From positions 1 to 6,444 of the forward strand of contig JAEHDT010000148.1 of NCBI GenBank assembly GCA_016880225.1: a DNA stretch of 6,444 nucleotides. Direction: 5' to 3'. Below, in pieces: positions 5,233 to 6,444 of this stretch. The number at the start of each line of letters is the position of its first letter. Position 1 is the first letter of the stretch. The position numbers and the translations under genes were made by a program. Source of the DNA: Gemmatimonadota bacterium (GTDB lineage Bacteria; Gemmatimonadota; Gemmatimonadetes; Gemmatimonadales; GWC2-71-9). Under the pieces are notes generated by a model. It searched no databases. It saw nothing but the letters and a program-made list of their open reading frames with translations, and was not told the DNA's origin.

Positions 5233-6122
5233 TACGGCAGCACCGCGACCGTCGTGCGGGTCAGCTGCACCACCGGCACCGCGAGCCCTTGCACCGGCAG
5301 CCGCACCATCAACGACGTCGAGTCCTGCCATTCCCCGCCCAGATACCGGCCGTCGGCCGCGATGAAGGACACGCCGCTACCCGCCCCGGTTCCCAGCAGG
5401 TCGAACGGCTGGCCCGCGTTCTTGCCGTTGCCCGTGACGATGTACGTTTGGCGGCCCACCAGGCGCACGCTGCGCGTGCCGAGGTGATCCTCCCACGCGG
5501 CGGCGGTCGCCTGCGTGATCGCACGGCGCGACACCTCGGAGCCGGTGCCCTTCTGGGTGATCTCGACGGTGTCGGTCCAAGCGGCGCCGGGCGTCAGCCC
5601 ACCGGCCGGCAGCCGCGGCAGGAAGTCGCGGAAGTTGCCGATCAGTTGGACCACGGACTGCGCCGTGGCGCTGTCGGATGCGAGGGCATTCACGAATTCT
5701 CCGCGCGGAACCACGCGCCCCGCGAACACCAGCCCCCGTACCTTGGTGACGTTCTCCACGATCGGCGCGGGCGTGCCCGAGTCGGGCACCATCGAATCCA
5801 CGACGAAGGTGGCCGGGTACCCCACGCTGTCGGCCGGTCCCGTGATCGCGGTGGCGAGGAAGATTCGGGTTCCCACGTCCTGCGACTGGGTCTGATCGCC
5901 CAGGGCTTGTTGAATGTGGAGCCGGCGGTGCACGACGTAGCGTATGGCGCTTGGCCCGTACCGCACGGCATCGGTGGGGCGCGGCGCGACCGTTTCGGGG
6001 GTGGAGGACGTGCTCGGCGTGTAGGGGGCCGGGGTCGGGGTACTCGAGACCGTGCTCCCGGAGTGGCCCCCGGCGCAGGCGGTGGCGAGCGCCAGCGTCG
6101 CGAGCACCGGCCGCCGGGTCAT
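5232..6122 (-). CDS. Predicted lipoprotein of unknown function
   Basis: The function is not recognised. From the ATG at 6122 the product is 296 residues. A short basic start and hydrophobic stretch lead to Cys16 (LALATAC), a plausible though not ideal lipobox because Ala rather than Leu/Val lies at -3. A Ser/Thr/Pro-rich linker (about 17-50) follows, typical of exported lipoproteins that need reach from the membrane. The folded part (about 55-296) is beta-rich, with FLPRLPAGGLTPGAAWTDTV (about 165-184) resembling the 'LP...G..W.D' element of secreted beta-sandwich domains of unknown function. No catalytic motif is seen. The ATG at 6122 is chosen because it starts the signal sequence and forms an ATGA overlap with the upstream gene's stop; the ATG at 6248 would add 42 Arg-rich residues read out of frame through that gene. 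Its stop overlaps the barrel gene's GTG, so both are probably co-translated. Confidence 0.8.
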   Translation of the reverse strand: MTRRPVLATLALATACAGGHSGSTVSSTPTPAPYTPSTSSTPETVAPRPTDAVRYGPSAIRYVVHRRLHIQQALGDQTQSQDVGTRIFLATAITGPADSVGYPATFVVDSMVPDSGTPAPIVENVTKVRGLVFAGRVVPRGEFVNALASDSATAQSVVQLIGNFRDFLPRLPAGGLTPGAAWTDTVEITQKGTGSEVSRRAITQATAAAWEDHLGTRSVRLVGRQTYIVTGNGKNAGQPFDLLGTGAGSGVSFIAADGRYLGGEWQDSTSLMVRLPVQGLAVPVVQLTRTTVAVLP

Positions 6123-6328
6123 GCCGTATCGCGCTCGGCTTTTGTACGCCCGAAGACAGCCACCATTTCCGTTCCCTCGCTCGCGACCCGCAACAGCTTC
6201 CAGCCGCGCTTGCGCATGTCGGCGCGCCATCCGATGAGTTTCTCCCATTCTTGGGCAGTGGTGCGAAATACCCGCAGGTCGGCTACTTGCTCCCAGTGCG
6301 CCGGATAGGGCTTGGACGGTGAGGTCAT
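6119..6328 (-). CDS. Small conserved-looking protein of unknown function, 69 residues
   Basis: The product is soluble, has no signal or membrane segment and is rich in Trp (W12, W28, W34, W43). Its pattern, WEKLIGWRADMRKRGWKLLRVASEG followed by EMVAVFGRTK, reads as a helix leading into a two-stranded sheet, as in compact alpha/beta domains. It is taken as real because its composition is balanced compared with shadow frames, it has the same direction as its neighbours, and its TGA overlaps the lipoprotein ATG as ATGA. No Shine-Dalgarno precedes the ATG at 6328; the bases before it are CCGCCTCCCA. The start lies only a few bases after the mature end of rnpB, so its message probably derives from rnpB read-through or from a promoter inside rnpB. 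Confidence 0.68.
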   Translation of the reverse strand: MTSPSKPYPAHWEQVADLRVFRTTAQEWEKLIGWRADMRKRGWKLLRVASEGTEMVAVFGRTKAERDTA

Positions 6329-6334
6329 TGGGAG

Positions 6335-6444
6335 GCGGGCGGTAGGGCCATAAGCCGAGTTCTGTTTACCCGCCGAAGCGGACAGATGGTCATCTCTCTG
6401 GGATGGCTGTCGCCAGCCACCTCGCGCGGCCTACCCGCAGCTCA
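6335..6444 (-). ncRNA. rnpB: RNase P RNA (bacterial type A), 3' portion; 5' part outside window
   Basis: This is the catalytic RNA that trims tRNA 5' leaders. Read on the lower strand, the conserved 3' block ACAGAACTCGGCTTAT (6365-6350) corresponds to the near-universal ACAGAACCCGGCTTAT. Upstream lies GAGCTGCGGGTAGGC, matching the GGGTAGGC conserved region, then a hairpin TGGCTGGCGACAGCCA, an AGAGAGATGACCATC segment like the AGATGAATGACTGTC of E. coli, and a stem CCGC-TTCG-GCGG with a UUCG tetraloop. The bases after CGGCTTAT (GGCCCTACCGCCCGCC) should be the 3' strand of helix P1, whose partner is outside the window, so the exact 3' end (about 6333-6340) is uncertain. No terminator hairpin with a U-run follows, and the next reading frame starts within about 10 bases. 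Confidence 0.93.

Noticed and set aside
5233..5331. Earlier ATG start for the barrel gene at 5331
   Set aside because: The extra residues are low-complexity Ala/Gly/Arg read inside the lipoprotein gene, and the GTG at 5232 begins a clean signal peptide.
6123..6248. Earlier lipoprotein start at 6248
   Set aside because: It would bury the signal peptide behind 42 Arg-rich residues and overlap most of the small gene.
5181..6308. Forward open frame of 375 codons opposite the lipoprotein gene
   Set aside because: Its Arg/His/Gly-rich translation lacks motifs, whereas the reverse strand has a signal peptide and coupled starts.

Overview
This is a GC-rich bacterial chromosome segment that spans a replication origin. 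It begins inside dnaA and continues through a 242-bp origin-like spacer into dnaN. After dnaN come a peptidoglycan glycosyltransferase gene (mtgA), a membrane Ser/Thr kinase gene, and a tight reverse-strand cluster of envelope-type genes ending in the 3' part of the RNase P RNA gene (rnpB). Codon and amino-acid use (Ala/Arg/Gly-rich), a kinase with the 'ALGNEFSVGDVLGEGG' type of N-terminus, Ser/Thr/Pro-rich secreted proteins and a NPAGL-type barrel protein suggest a Gram-negative, high-GC lineage such as Gemmatimonadota. That assignment is an inference by resemblance; no search was run.

Layout. 1-796 (+): the C-terminal 60% or so of DnaA. 797-1038: non-coding and oriC-like. It holds several TGTGGG/CCCACA DnaA-box-like nonamers, two adjoining palindromes, a GC-rich block, an exact (CTA)5 run followed by further CTA/TTA triplets, and an AT-rich tract. 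The order box, GC block, trinucleotide run is that of the basal unwinding system with DnaA-trios known from Bacillus subtilis. 1039-2145 (+): dnaN, complete. 2206-3102 (-): mtgA. 3101-4438 (+): kinase gene. The mtgA and kinase start codons share the palindrome CATG. 4435-5232 (-): predicted outer-membrane barrel protein, whose stop overlaps the kinase stop. 5232-6122 (-): predicted lipoprotein. 6119-6328 (-): 69-residue unknown protein. About 6335-6444 (-): 3' portion of rnpB, continuing beyond the window.

How the parts fit. DnaA binds and melts the spacer, and the beta clamp encoded next to it serves the replisome and regulates DnaA. The reverse-strand block reads as one transcription unit: rnpB, then the small protein, lipoprotein and barrel protein, joined by ATGA and TAGTG overlaps. 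If the spacer is the origin, this whole block and mtgA run head-on to the rightward replication fork. The window is extremely compact: outside oriC, the only notable gap is about 60 bp between dnaN and mtgA.

No new defence or mobile system is visible. The most interesting content is the origin: an unusually regular DnaA-trio element next to DnaA boxes that consistently carry CCCACA in place of the TCCACA core.
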